Part shown: piece by piece, positions 26,005 to 33,898 of the stretch
How the letters are laid out: each line of letters begins with the position of its first letter
Numbering within the stretch: the stretch's first letter is position 1
NCBI GenBank assembly: GCA_024275565.1
Contig: JAJRYY010000016.1
Location: 1-36,157, forward strand
Source of the DNA: Planctomycetota bacterium
GTDB taxonomy: Bacteria; Planctomycetota; Phycisphaerae; UBA1845
Direction of reading: 5' to 3'
Length of the DNA stretch: 36,157 bases
The notes under the pieces: model-generated
What the model was told of the DNA's origin: nothing
What the model saw: only the letters and a program-made list of their open reading frames with translations
The model's database searches: none
Program-made: the position numbers and the translations under genes

Positions 26005-26844
26005 TCAACCTTCCACGTCCGCTCCATCAGTGCCACCCGAGCGTCCTGACTCACACGGCGGTTCTGGCCCAGACGATGCTGACCCAGACAATTCTGACCC
26101 AGATAACAGGTCCGGGCGACGCTCGCGCGTGCGTTCAAGCGACATCTTCAGGCGCCACGCCTCAATTTCACGATGGTGCCCAGACAGCAACACCTCCGGA
26201 ACACTCATGCCCCGAAACACCCGGGGACGCGTGTACTGAGGATACTCGAGGCGTCCTTCCGAGAAAGACTCCTCCACAGTCGAGGCTGCGTCACCAAGCG
26301 CACCAGGCAACAGCCTGACCACGCCATCTACCAAAACCATCGCAGCAACTTCGCCCCCGGAAAGGACGTAATCGCCGATCGAAATTTCCCGGATATTCAG
26401 CCCGGTTCGGATCCGCTCATCGAATCCTTCGTAATGGCCGCAAAGAACCACCAGGTGCTTCTCACAAGCCAAATCCTGCATCGTCTTCTGCGTCAAACGC
26501 TCGCCCTGCGGCGTCAGCATGACTCGCAACGGCATCTTATCAGACGACGACATCTTATCAGACGACGGCATCTTATCGGACAATGGCACCTTATCAGGAT
26601 CGGGGTCACCGACGCCTGGAGTAACCGATTCCACTGCATCAATGACCGGGCCGCACATCAGAACCATACCCGGTCCACCGCCGAAGGGTCTGTCGTCTAC
26701 ACTGCGATGACGATCCTTCGTGAAATCTCTGATGTCAACACAGCCAAAATCGACAAGACCCGCATTGGCTGCCCGCCCTACAATACTCGTCCGGAAGAAT
26801 GAATCAAAGACATCCGGAAACAACGTCACAATATCAATTCGCAC
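26005..26844 (-). CDS. trmD: tRNA (guanine-37-N1)-methyltransferase TrmD with repeat insertion
   Basis: TrmD methylates G37 of tRNAs using S-adenosylmethionine through a SPOUT knot. The N-terminal [17 protein letters not shown], the [12 protein letters not shown] loop, [27 protein letters not shown] and [13 protein letters not shown] knot motifs are all present. At 279 residues it is longer than the usual 230-255 because of two additions: an 18-nt repeat insertion (residues about 81-104, SDKM-type) just before the LTPQG strand, and a Ser/Gly-rich C-terminal tail built on 15-nt repeats. The start is GTG at 26844 with a weak ribosome binding site. It follows rpsP by 23 bp; rimM, which usually lies between, is absent. 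Confidence 0.95.
   Translation of the reverse strand: MRIDIVTLFPDVFDSFFRTSIVGRAANAGLVDFGCVDIRDFTKDRHRSVDDRPFGGGPGMVLMCGPVIDAVESVTPGVGDPDPDKVPLSDKMPSSDKMSSSDKMPLRVMLTPQGERLTQKTMQDLACEKHLVVLCGHYEGFDERIRTGLNIREISIGDYVLSGGEVAAMVLVDGVVRLLPGALGDAASTVEESFSEGRLEYPQYTRPRVFRGMSVPEVLLSGHHREIEAWRLKMSLERTRERRPDLLSGSELSGSASSGPEPPCESGRSGGTDGADVEG
26064..26108 (-). repeat. 15-nt tandem repeats in the trmD 3' end
   Basis: Three imperfect 15-nt units (26064, 26079, 26094) with a CTGACCCAGA core lie inside trmD. They encode the Ser/Gly-rich pentapeptide repeats of the C-terminal tail. The frame is preserved. Confidence 0.8.
26533..26604 (-). repeat. Four 18-nt tandem repeats inside trmD
   Basis: Units start at 26533, 26551, 26569 and 26587; the first two differ by one base. 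On the coding strand they give hexads built around SDKMP. They sit in a connecting segment between the active-site loop and the next SPOUT strand, so the insertion is presumably in a surface loop of an essential enzyme. Confidence 0.92.
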
Positions 26845-26867
26845 CGGAAACCCGAGTGAATATAGAC

Positions 26868-27263
26868 CTATTCAGCAGCATCTTCAGATTGAGAAGATGC
26901 AGTCGCAGTAGCGTCTTTAGCAGGAGATTCCGCCGCAGGAGTCTCCTTTGCAGCTGGCTTGCTGGGAGCGGGCGCTGGTTTTGAAACAGCAGCCTTGGCG
27001 GAAGCGGGAGGCATCCCGTCTTCACCAGCACGCCGGATCAAACTTCGGACTGTGTCGGAAGGTTGAGCACCCACGCTGATCCAATATTGGATGCGCTCCA
27101 CGTTCAGCTTGTACTGCATGGATTCATCTTTGTTCACCGGATCATAATAACCCAGCAACTCGATGACCTTGCTGTCACGCGCACGGCGTTTGTCCATGGC
27201 AGCTATACGATAAAAAGGACTATGCCGCCGCCCCATGCGTTTCAGTCGAATCCGAACGGACAC
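26868..27263 (-). CDS. rpsP: Ribosomal protein S16
   Basis: This is a 30S subunit protein needed for assembly. The S16 core (residues 1-82) reads [20 protein letters not shown], then [19 protein letters not shown], and ends [17 protein letters not shown] low-complexity Ala/Pro/Lys tail of about 45 residues follows, giving 131 in total against the usual 80-90. The start is GTG 27263, supported by GGGAGG 7 nt upstream; the frame runs open far upstream but without S16 features. It is first of the minus-strand cluster rpsP-trmD-rplS-yraN-tatD, with a promoter candidate about 100 bp upstream. Confidence 0.96.
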   Translation of the reverse strand: MSVRIRLKRMGRRHSPFYRIAAMDKRRARDSKVIELLGYYDPVNKDESMQYKLNVERIQYWISVGAQPSDTVRSLIRRAGEDGMPPASAKAAVSKPAPAPSKPAAKETPAAESPAKDATATASSQSEDAAE

Positions 27264-27360
27264 TGATAAACCTCCCAATTCTTCTCGCGTGCGCACAACG
27301 CACCGGCGCATGCCTGTCCTCAACCACCACCCTGTACGCCAAGGTGAAGGCGAACAGGTC

Positions 27361-27388
27361 AATATACCAGAACATTCACCCACTTCAA
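27361..27388 (-). promoter_or_regulatory. Candidate sigma-70 promoter for the rpsP cluster
   Basis: On the minus strand, TTGAAG (27388-27383) is followed after 16 nt by TATATT (27366-27361). Transcription would start near 27354, about 90 nt before the rpsP GTG. The rest of the 372-bp divergent gap (27264-27635) shows no gene. Confidence 0.4.
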
Positions 27389-27635
27389 GCGTCCGTTCAC
27401 ACTTTTCGGTCCGCATAACTGATCTTCCTGCCGGGCGCACCCATTGGCCCAAAGCCGTCATTCCGCTATAACCCCCCAAGTCACACTGCGACCGATCGGG
27501 ATTACCGGACTTTGTTTCCATTCCCGACCGAAAACAGGCGTTTTGACCGCATCAAGCGGGTTTTGCCCACTTGGCGAGCGTCGTATCCCGGATCAATACC
27601 ATGTAGTGCAGTCGAATCACCAAGGAGTTCTCATC

Positions 27636-29333
27636 ATGATGATTTCCCGACCATTCGTCGCCGGACTCGGAGCCGTCGCTCTTTTTTCCGGGCTTTTTTC
27701 AAACCTCGCGGGATGCACACCTCCGCCTTCGACTCCGAAGCTCACCGTGGTCATGGTCGTTGATATGTTCCCGGCTGAGGTTCTGGACCGCTTTGGGCCC
27801 TATTTTTCAGACAATGGGTTCAAGCGACTGATCGGTGAGGGGGCGCACTTCACGGACGCCCACTTCTCCTTTGGCACCACGCAGACTGGCCCGGGGCATG
27901 CGACGATAGCGACTGGTACGACCCCGCTGCGACATGGCATCGTCGCGAATGAATGGTACGCTCAGGGGCAGCTTGACCCGGTGGGATGTGTGCAGGATCC
28001 GGGGTCGATTATGCTGGGGATTAACGATCCGAACGTATCAATCGGGTTTTCCACGCAATACCTCGAAGCGCCCACCCTTGGCGATAGCATGAAGGAGCAT
28101 CTTGGCGATGGTTCCCGGGTCTGGGCCTGCTCCCTGAAGGATCGGGCTGCGGTTCTCAGTGCGGGACACAAGGGGGATGGTGCGATATTCTGGTTGACCA
28201 GTACGGGTGATTTCGTATCCAGCGCCCAGTATTTTCGACAGTTCCCCGAATACATCATGGAGCTGAACGACACGCGGTATTCAGACTCGTTTTTCCAGAA
28301 GGACTGGGATCGTATTCTGCCCGCCTCTGCGTACGCATCGGTTTGTGACGATGACAACGCTGATTATGAGCAAGGTCAAAACCTCTACTGGCGAAATACG
28401 CTTCCCAAAACGGTCGGCCGAGGTGTTCCAACGCCGAATCGATTGTATTGGCCTCAACTTCGCAGCTCCCCTTTTGGGAACGAGATGGTTTTCGAGCTGG
28501 CGAGGCGAATCGTCATCAATGAAAACCTGGGTGCGGATGATTCCCCTGATCTTCTCACCGTCAGCCTGAGCAGTACTGATGCTGTGGGGCATATTTATGG
28601 GACGCGTAGCCACGAATACTTCGATACGCTTATTCGTGCCGATCGAATGATGGCTGAATGGCTTGATTTTCTCGATCAACGCGTGGGATTGAAGAATTGC
28701 ACGATCGTTTTGACCGGTGATCACGGCGTATGCCCGCCACCCGAATGGTCGAAAGCTCATGGTCTCGGGGGCGAACGCTTCCTGCTTGGCGACATTTTCG
28801 GAGCCGTCAACGACGCAATGACAAAAGAGTTTGGTCCTGCCACCGATAATCGCTACTACCTGATGGCTGTCTCGACACCGTGGATTACTCTGAACGAATC
28901 GCCCTTGCTCGATGCTGGCATTAAAATCCCTGAGGCTGCCAGAGTCGCGGCGAAGGCAGCACGCGATTTTGCAGGGATTGCCGACGCGTTTTCCATCGAC
29001 GCTTTGCGCCACGCGCCGCGTGAAAAACTCTCCAAACTGGAACAAGCCGTACTCAACAGCTCGTTCGAAAATCGTAGCGGGCATGTGTATATGCATATCG
29101 AACCGAACCACTACCGCCGCACACCCTGTGCCGGGCATGGTTCTGCACACGCTTATGACACGCACGTCCCTCTGGTCTTTTATGGTTCTCATTTCAAGAA
29201 AGGCCAGTATGCAAAGCGCGTTAACCTGCGCGACGTCGCACCGACACTTTCTGCGACGCTCGGTATCGCTGCACCGGCAAAGGCAGACGGTCGACCGCTG
29301 ATCGAGGCGCTTCTTGTGAAGCCTAAAAAATAG
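27636..29333 (+). CDS. PafA-type alkaline phosphatase lipoprotein
   Basis: This 565-residue member of the alkaline phosphatase superfamily resembles the phosphate-irrepressible monoesterase PafA. The N-terminus is a lipoprotein signal ending SNLAGC. The metal and catalytic residues can be laid out: VVDMF (first Asp), T84 in TGPGHAT as nucleophile, N105 in VANEWY, and K168-R170 in SLKDR. Their spacing (21 and 84 residues from the Thr) matches PafA's T79, N100 and K162/R164. Later, LSSTDAVGHIYG, TGDHG and a C-terminal GHGSAHAYDTHVPLVFYG supply zinc ligands. It is predicted to release phosphate from monoesters at the cell surface or in the periplasm. AAGGAG lies 8 nt before ATG 27636. It is divergent from rpsP and stands alone. 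Confidence 0.88.
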   Translation: MMISRPFVAGLGAVALFSGLFSNLAGCTPPPSTPKLTVVMVVDMFPAEVLDRFGPYFSDNGFKRLIGEGAHFTDAHFSFGTTQTGPGHATIATGTTPLRHGIVANEWYAQGQLDPVGCVQDPGSIMLGINDPNVSIGFSTQYLEAPTLGDSMKEHLGDGSRVWACSLKDRAAVLSAGHKGDGAIFWLTSTGDFVSSAQYFRQFPEYIMELNDTRYSDSFFQKDWDRILPASAYASVCDDDNADYEQGQNLYWRNTLPKTVGRGVPTPNRLYWPQLRSSPFGNEMVFELARRIVINENLGADDSPDLLTVSLSSTDAVGHIYGTRSHEYFDTLIRADRMMAEWLDFLDQRVGLKNCTIVLTGDHGVCPPPEWSKAHGLGGERFLLGDIFGAVNDAMTKEFGPATDNRYYLMAVSTPWITLNESPLLDAGIKIPEAARVAAKAARDFAGIADAFSIDALRHAPREKLSKLEQAVLNSSFENRSGHVYMHIEPNHYRRTPCAGHGSAHAYDTHVPLVFYGSHFKKGQYAKRVNLRDVAPTLSATLGIAAPAKADGRPLIEALLVKPKK

Positions 29334-29356
29334 GTCCAGACGATTTGAGTCGCAGC

Positions 29357-29620
29357 TCATCCGTCCAACTGATAAACCTCGCTCTGTTCTGGTTTCTGGA
29401 ACGCCTGGTTGCCTGAGATCGCTCTGTCTGAAATTTCTCTACGGGGTATGCCGGTGCGTCCTATAACGTTCGCGGTCAGGCGTGTTTCGACAACACCCCC
29501 CAGTCTGCCAGGACGCCAGAAGCCGGCTTGCTGCCGGTTTGCCTCAGTTATCTGGTTGAGGACAGGCCCGATAATCAACGACTGATTTCCTGCCTCATCG
29601 GACACATTTCCTTGCCTCAT
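29357..29620 (-). CDS. Small hypothetical protein whose N-terminus lies in a 21-nt repeat
   Basis: This 87-codon ORF has AAGGA 9 nt before its ATG. The first residues come from a 21-nt repeat (units at 29589-29609 and 29610-29630), giving a heptad repeat GNVSDEA-like. No domain is recognised. It converges on the alkaline phosphatase gene with 23 bp between stops. It may be a real small gene or a chance ORF kept open by the repeat. Confidence 0.3.
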   Translation of the reverse strand: MRQGNVSDEAGNQSLIIGPVLNQITEANRQQAGFWRPGRLGGVVETRLTANVIGRTGIPRREISDRAISGNQAFQKPEQSEVYQLDG

Positions 29621-30144
29621 CGATCCTATTCCTTACCCCGTCGAGAAAGCAGCCGCCCGGATCCCTGCCGATGGTGCTGTGGTGGTACTGCGACGTCGAG
29701 CATCGTCCGAAAATACGACCTTGGCTGATTCAGGTCTTCATCTACAACGCCCTCGCGGACACGCTTACCATCACTGGGCGGGCTAAGCGAGTGGGCGAAT
29801 CTACCGATATTGATATGTGTGTACTGGTGCATTGCTCAACAGAGTACTGCCAGACCTGACCGCTGCAGTCGAACAGGCGATCGGGAAGGAGGAGGATGCC
29901 ATCACCGCCCATAATCTGACCGGTTCCGTTCCAGGAGACCATTTCCCATCCATTTCCAGTATCAGCCAGTGCTGCTGGGCTGGGCGGGTAGCACACTTAG
30001 GAACTTGATCACCATGTATTACCAGAAATGTGTGCTGAACGAAGAAATGTGTGCTGAATGAGCTGTGCAACTGTGCAGGCGGGCAGCTATGCAGCTGTGC
30101 AGGCGAGCAGGTGGGCAGGCGACGGTGCAGGACCCCATTGAACC
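29621..30144. other. Gene-poor stretch with GCAGGCG-type repeats
   Basis: Several short ORFs overlap here in different frames but none shows a ribosome binding site or domain. Positions 30060-30130 contain degenerate repeats of a CAGCTGTGCAGGCG core. Decayed coding sequence is possible but not demonstrable. Confidence 0.4.
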
Positions 30145-33100
30145 ATGGAAAACGCGACCTACGAAAAGATTAAAAACTCCGGCAAACTACCGTCACCCAG
30201 TGGCGTTGCTTTAGAGCTGATGCGTCTTGTGGACAGCGAAGACTCCACCCTTGAGCAAATCTCTGCAACCGTGGAATCGGACCCAGCCCTCTCCGGACGT
30301 GTGATAAAACTGGTGAATTCATCGCTCTACGGGACACCACGGACGATTGCATCGGTCTCAACTGCAGTGAAGCTACTGGGCAGAAATACCGTCAAGAATC
30401 TCGCTCTTGGGCTATCTTTGCTTGCAGCTCACAGGAAAGGTGTCTCGACGAAATTCGACTTTGAACGGTTCTGGTCAGAATCCGTGGCGCGAGCGGTGGC
30501 TGCTCGCGGGTTGGTAAGCCAGTTTGGAGGCTGTGCTCCTGACGAGGCATTCACTGTTGGGCTGTTGAGCAAGGTCGGTAGAATCGCGTTGGCCACTGCC
30601 CTTCCGGGGGAATATGACGATTTACTGGGACAGACTGTGAGCAGTTCGCTCCCGATCATCCTTGATGCGGAGCGCAAAGCCTTTCAAAGCGATCACAACG
30701 AGTTGACTGCCCTCATGATGGCTGACTGGGGCATTGCAGATGTGTTCTGCGAATCAGTCATCTGCCAGGACAACCTCGAGGAGATGGGGTCTGAGAATGA
30801 CGCAAGGCCTGTCAGGATCGCGAAAACTCTGCACCTCGCAGGGGCGATGGCGGGTATTCTGGTGGAACCCAAGATCTATCGTGAAGACCTGCTGGGGCTG
30901 CTGGATACCGCACGCACGTTCGGCGTCGACACTGACCTTGTCAATCAGGCGTTTGACGCGGCGGCGGAGGAGTGGCGGAGCCTGGGAGATGTGCTTTCGG
31001 TTCAAACTCAAAAAGCCCCCTCTCTGCACGAAGCCCACACCCGTGCATCCAAGACCCAGCAACGCATCCTGGTGGTTGATGACGATCCGTGCATACTGAA
31101 GCTGCTCACCAGGTATCTGGGTGACGCGGGCTATGACGTGCAGACGGCTGCCAACGGTGCGGAGGCCCTTCGCATCCTCAACTCCGACGGGTGCCCACTG
31201 GTCATCACGGACTGGATGATGCCGGAACTGGATGGGCTTCAGCTTTGCAACGCTATCCGCACGTCGGAAACCATAGGTTTTGTATACATCATCATGTTGA
31301 CAGCTCAGTCCGATGAGGAAAGCCTCGCCAAGGCATTTGATGCGGGTGCGGATGATTTTCTGACCAAACCCTTCAGGAAGCAGGAGTTGCTCGCACGGTT
31401 GAAAGCGGGCATTCGTGCATTGTCTTCGGAACTGAAGCTATCTTCACAACAGCTGGCCATCCACAAGACCAACGCTGAGCTGGCGACGATGAACGACAAG
31501 CTCCAGCGCATCGCAACGACTGACGAACTCACAGGATTATACAACCGCCGCGAGGCGATGCGCAGGCTGGAGGAGCATTGGTCCCTGGCTGAGCGCGAAA
31601 ACCGCCAGCTTGCATGTATGATGATCGACATCGACCACTTCAAGCAGTGCAATGACACCTATGGTCATGATACGGGTGATACGATTTTGCGAGAAACCGC
31701 TCATGCACTCAAGCACTGCGCCCGGGCCAATGAGGTCGTATTCCGCATTGGTGGGGAGGAATTCGTGGTACTGTGCCCAGGATCCACGGCGAAAGAGGCA
31801 AGCGTTGGTGCGGAGCGTTATAGAGCTGCCGTAGAAGCGAACCAGATAGAATCGGGGGGTACGACTCTGAGCGTCACGATCAGTGTGGGCATTGCTGAGC
31901 GAAACGACAGGACAAAGAAAACCGATGATTTGCTGAAGCTTGCAGACGAAGCCATGTACGAGGCGAAACGCAGAGGTCGAAACCGTTGCTGCGTGTCAGG
32001 TGCCAGTGTAACTGATGTGTCCCCAGGTTCTACTCTTGAGCACATGGACAAGGGCATGGACATGGGCATGGGCAAGACTGTCGCCGATGAATTGGCTTGT
32101 TCGGGAGAGACGCGCGGAACCGTTCTCGTGGTCGATGACGATCCACACTCCCGGCGTCTTGCCCGCAGACTCCTCGAGCGAGACGGGTACGATGTCCACG
32201 AGGCTTGCAACGGACTGGACGCCTTAACCAAGGTCGCCAGCACGCGTCCTCACGTCATTCTGATGGACATCGACATGCCAGACAGCGATGGGCTGGAATG
32301 CACGCGAACACTCAAGGAAAACGCAACCAACTGCGACATACCAATCATCATTATCAGTGGAGAATCGGACAGTCAATACGTACGGGCCAGCCTGAAGGCG
32401 GGCGCTCAGGAATATATGACCAAACCCTATCAGCGCGATGAATTTCTGCTTCGTGTTCGCGCCATGAGGCAGCTGTATCTCCGCAATTCCGAGCTGATCC
32501 AAAGCAATACGGTGAGAGCAGAACAGGCGCGAGCCATGGGCATCCTGTTCGACCTCTCACGTTCACTGGCAGCAGCCGAAAATCCGGACGACATCGCTGC
32601 CCTGACTGTCTCCGCCACCGTGACACTGATGAACAGTTGTCGTGTCTCCCTCATGCTTCCGGAAGAATCGGGGAAATATCTGTTTGTCGCCAGGTCGATA
32701 GGTATTGACGACAAACTCGCTTCCAGGATACGTGTACCACTTGGAAATTCTATATCCGGACGCGTTTTCTCGTCGGGAAAACCGACTGTATTCAATACCC
32801 TTGACGAGGGGCATGACTGCTCCAGTCGTTACGAATCTGGCGTCTTTGCAAGTGTACCCTTGACTTCAAGAGCTCTGGTCGTTCCCAACAAAGTGGTGGG
32901 CGTTCTAAACGTGACTGAGCGTCATGACCAGCTACCATTCTTATCGCACGAACTTGAATATCTCGATCTCGTCTGCAACATGGCAGCTGCTGCACTGGAG
33001 CAGCACAAGTCTGGACTGGCAAGAGAGCACGCTCACGCCGCCATCGTGATTGGACTGGCCAAGCTGGCTGAACATCGCGATACGGACACAGGGAAACACC

Positions 33101-33714
33101 TCGAGCGCGTCACACAGTTCGCGTTACTGCTGGCCTCTGATCTCAGGAAATCGATCAAATATGCATCGATCATTGACGACCACTTTCTGCAGCGGCTGCA
33201 ACAGTCCATGCCCCTGCACGACATCGGAAAAGTGGCGATCTCTGATGCGATACTACTCAAACCAGGACCGTTGACCGACATCGAATTCACAGCCATGAAA
33301 CGACACACCCTGGTGGGCGCACAAGCCATCCAGTCGATGATCGATCATGCCCCGGAAGTCGGGTTCCTCGAAATGGCTCACGATATTGCACTCAACCATC
33401 ACGAGAGATTCGATGGCTCCGGATATCCTCGAGGGCTCGCAAGCGATGACATCCCCTTCACAGCTCGTATCGCCGCGGTGGCTGACGTTTACGATGCACT
33501 CACGACCGAGCGTCCGTACAAGGCTGCCATGTCGCATGAGAAGGCGGCTTCGATCATCAGGAAGTCTTCGGGGTCACACTTCGATCCGACCGTGGTGACA
33601 GCATTCCTGAACGTGGAGACACAATGTGCTGATCTGGCAGCACGTCTCAGAGACGGCGATCCTGACGCACGCGACACAAAACCCACTCCCGCGCTTGCCG
33701 CTTGTTCCACATAA
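30145..33714 (+). CDS. HDOD-REC-GGDEF-REC-GAF-HD-GYP signalling protein
   Basis: This 1189-residue, soluble-looking protein has six modules. Residues 1-270 are an HDOD domain (LPSPSGVALELMRLV, DPALSGRVIKLVNSS). Residues 308-425 are a receiver with D356 in ITDWMMPE. Residues 455-625 are a GGDEF diguanylate cyclase with active-site GGEEF (536-540) and an I-site-like RANE (527-530) that has Glu instead of Asp. Residues 660-775 are a second receiver with D708. Residues 802-955 are a GAF domain. Residues 964-1165 are HD-GYP, with HDIGK (1025-1029) and HHERFDGSGYP (1085-1095) intact. It should both make and hydrolyse c-di-GMP under two phosphorylation inputs. No good ribosome binding site precedes ATG 30145. 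No kinase is adjacent; the kinase at 18 kb is a candidate partner. Confidence 0.9.
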   Translation: MENATYEKIKNSGKLPSPSGVALELMRLVDSEDSTLEQISATVESDPALSGRVIKLVNSSLYGTPRTIASVSTAVKLLGRNTVKNLALGLSLLAAHRKGVSTKFDFERFWSESVARAVAARGLVSQFGGCAPDEAFTVGLLSKVGRIALATALPGEYDDLLGQTVSSSLPIILDAERKAFQSDHNELTALMMADWGIADVFCESVICQDNLEEMGSENDARPVRIAKTLHLAGAMAGILVEPKIYREDLLGLLDTARTFGVDTDLVNQAFDAAAEEWRSLGDVLSVQTQKAPSLHEAHTRASKTQQRILVVDDDPCILKLLTRYLGDAGYDVQTAANGAEALRILNSDGCPLVITDWMMPELDGLQLCNAIRTSETIGFVYIIMLTAQSDEESLAKAFDAGADDFLTKPFRKQELLARLKAGIRALSSELKLSSQQLAIHKTNAELATMNDKLQRIATTDELTGLYNRREAMRRLEEHWSLAERENRQLACMMIDIDHFKQCNDTYGHDTGDTILRETAHALKHCARANEVVFRIGGEEFVVLCPGSTAKEASVGAERYRAAVEANQIESGGTTLSVTISVGIAERNDRTKKTDDLLKLADEAMYEAKRRGRNRCCVSGASVTDVSPGSTLEHMDKGMDMGMGKTVADELACSGETRGTVLVVDDDPHSRRLARRLLERDGYDVHEACNGLDALTKVASTRPHVILMDIDMPDSDGLECTRTLKENATNCDIPIIIISGESDSQYVRASLKAGAQEYMTKPYQRDEFLLRVRAMRQLYLRNSELIQSNTVRAEQARAMGILFDLSRSLAAAENPDDIAALTVSATVTLMNSCRVSLMLPEESGKYLFVARSIGIDDKLASRIRVPLGNSISGRVFSSGKPTVFNTLDEGHDCSSRYESGVFASVPLTSRALVVPNKVVGVLNVTERHDQLPFLSHELEYLDLVCNMAAAALEQHKSGLAREHAHAAIVIGLAKLAEHRDTDTGKHLERVTQFALLLASDLRKSIKYASIIDDHFLQRLQQSMPLHDIGKVAISDAILLKPGPLTDIEFTAMKRHTLVGAQAIQSMIDHAPEVGFLEMAHDIALNHHERFDGSGYPRGLASDDIPFTARIAAVADVYDALTTERPYKAAMSHEKAASIIRKSSGSHFDPTVVTAFLNVETQCADLAARLRDGDPDARDTKPTPALAACST

Positions 33715-33745
33715 CCGCCTGGTCCACATAACCGCCTGGTCCACA
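33706..33745. repeat. 17-nt tandem duplication across a stop codon
   Basis: TCCACATAACCGCCTGG occurs at 33706-33722 and 33723-33739, then starts again. The first unit contains the TAA stop of the large c-di-GMP protein (33712-33714), so the duplication lies outside the frame. The remainder of 33740-33898, between converging genes, holds only weak hairpins. Confidence 0.88.
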
Positions 33746-33898
33746 TCATTCCAAAGAACATGTGACCACTTCCCCACCAGTGGAAAACGCACAGGCCTGA
33801 ATATTATCCGGATATTTTACCGCCACACATTGCAGTTGAGAATCACGCGGAACCTGGCGCACAAAACCAGCGCCCAAATACATCAGCGCCCCAACACC

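Noticed and set aside
28281-29360. 359-residue minus-strand ORF
   Set aside because: Antisense to the phosphatase gene with intact active site on the plus strand.
29742-29996. 84-residue minus-strand ORF
   Set aside because: GTG start without a ribosome binding site and no domain. It might be a remnant of a decayed gene but cannot be supported.
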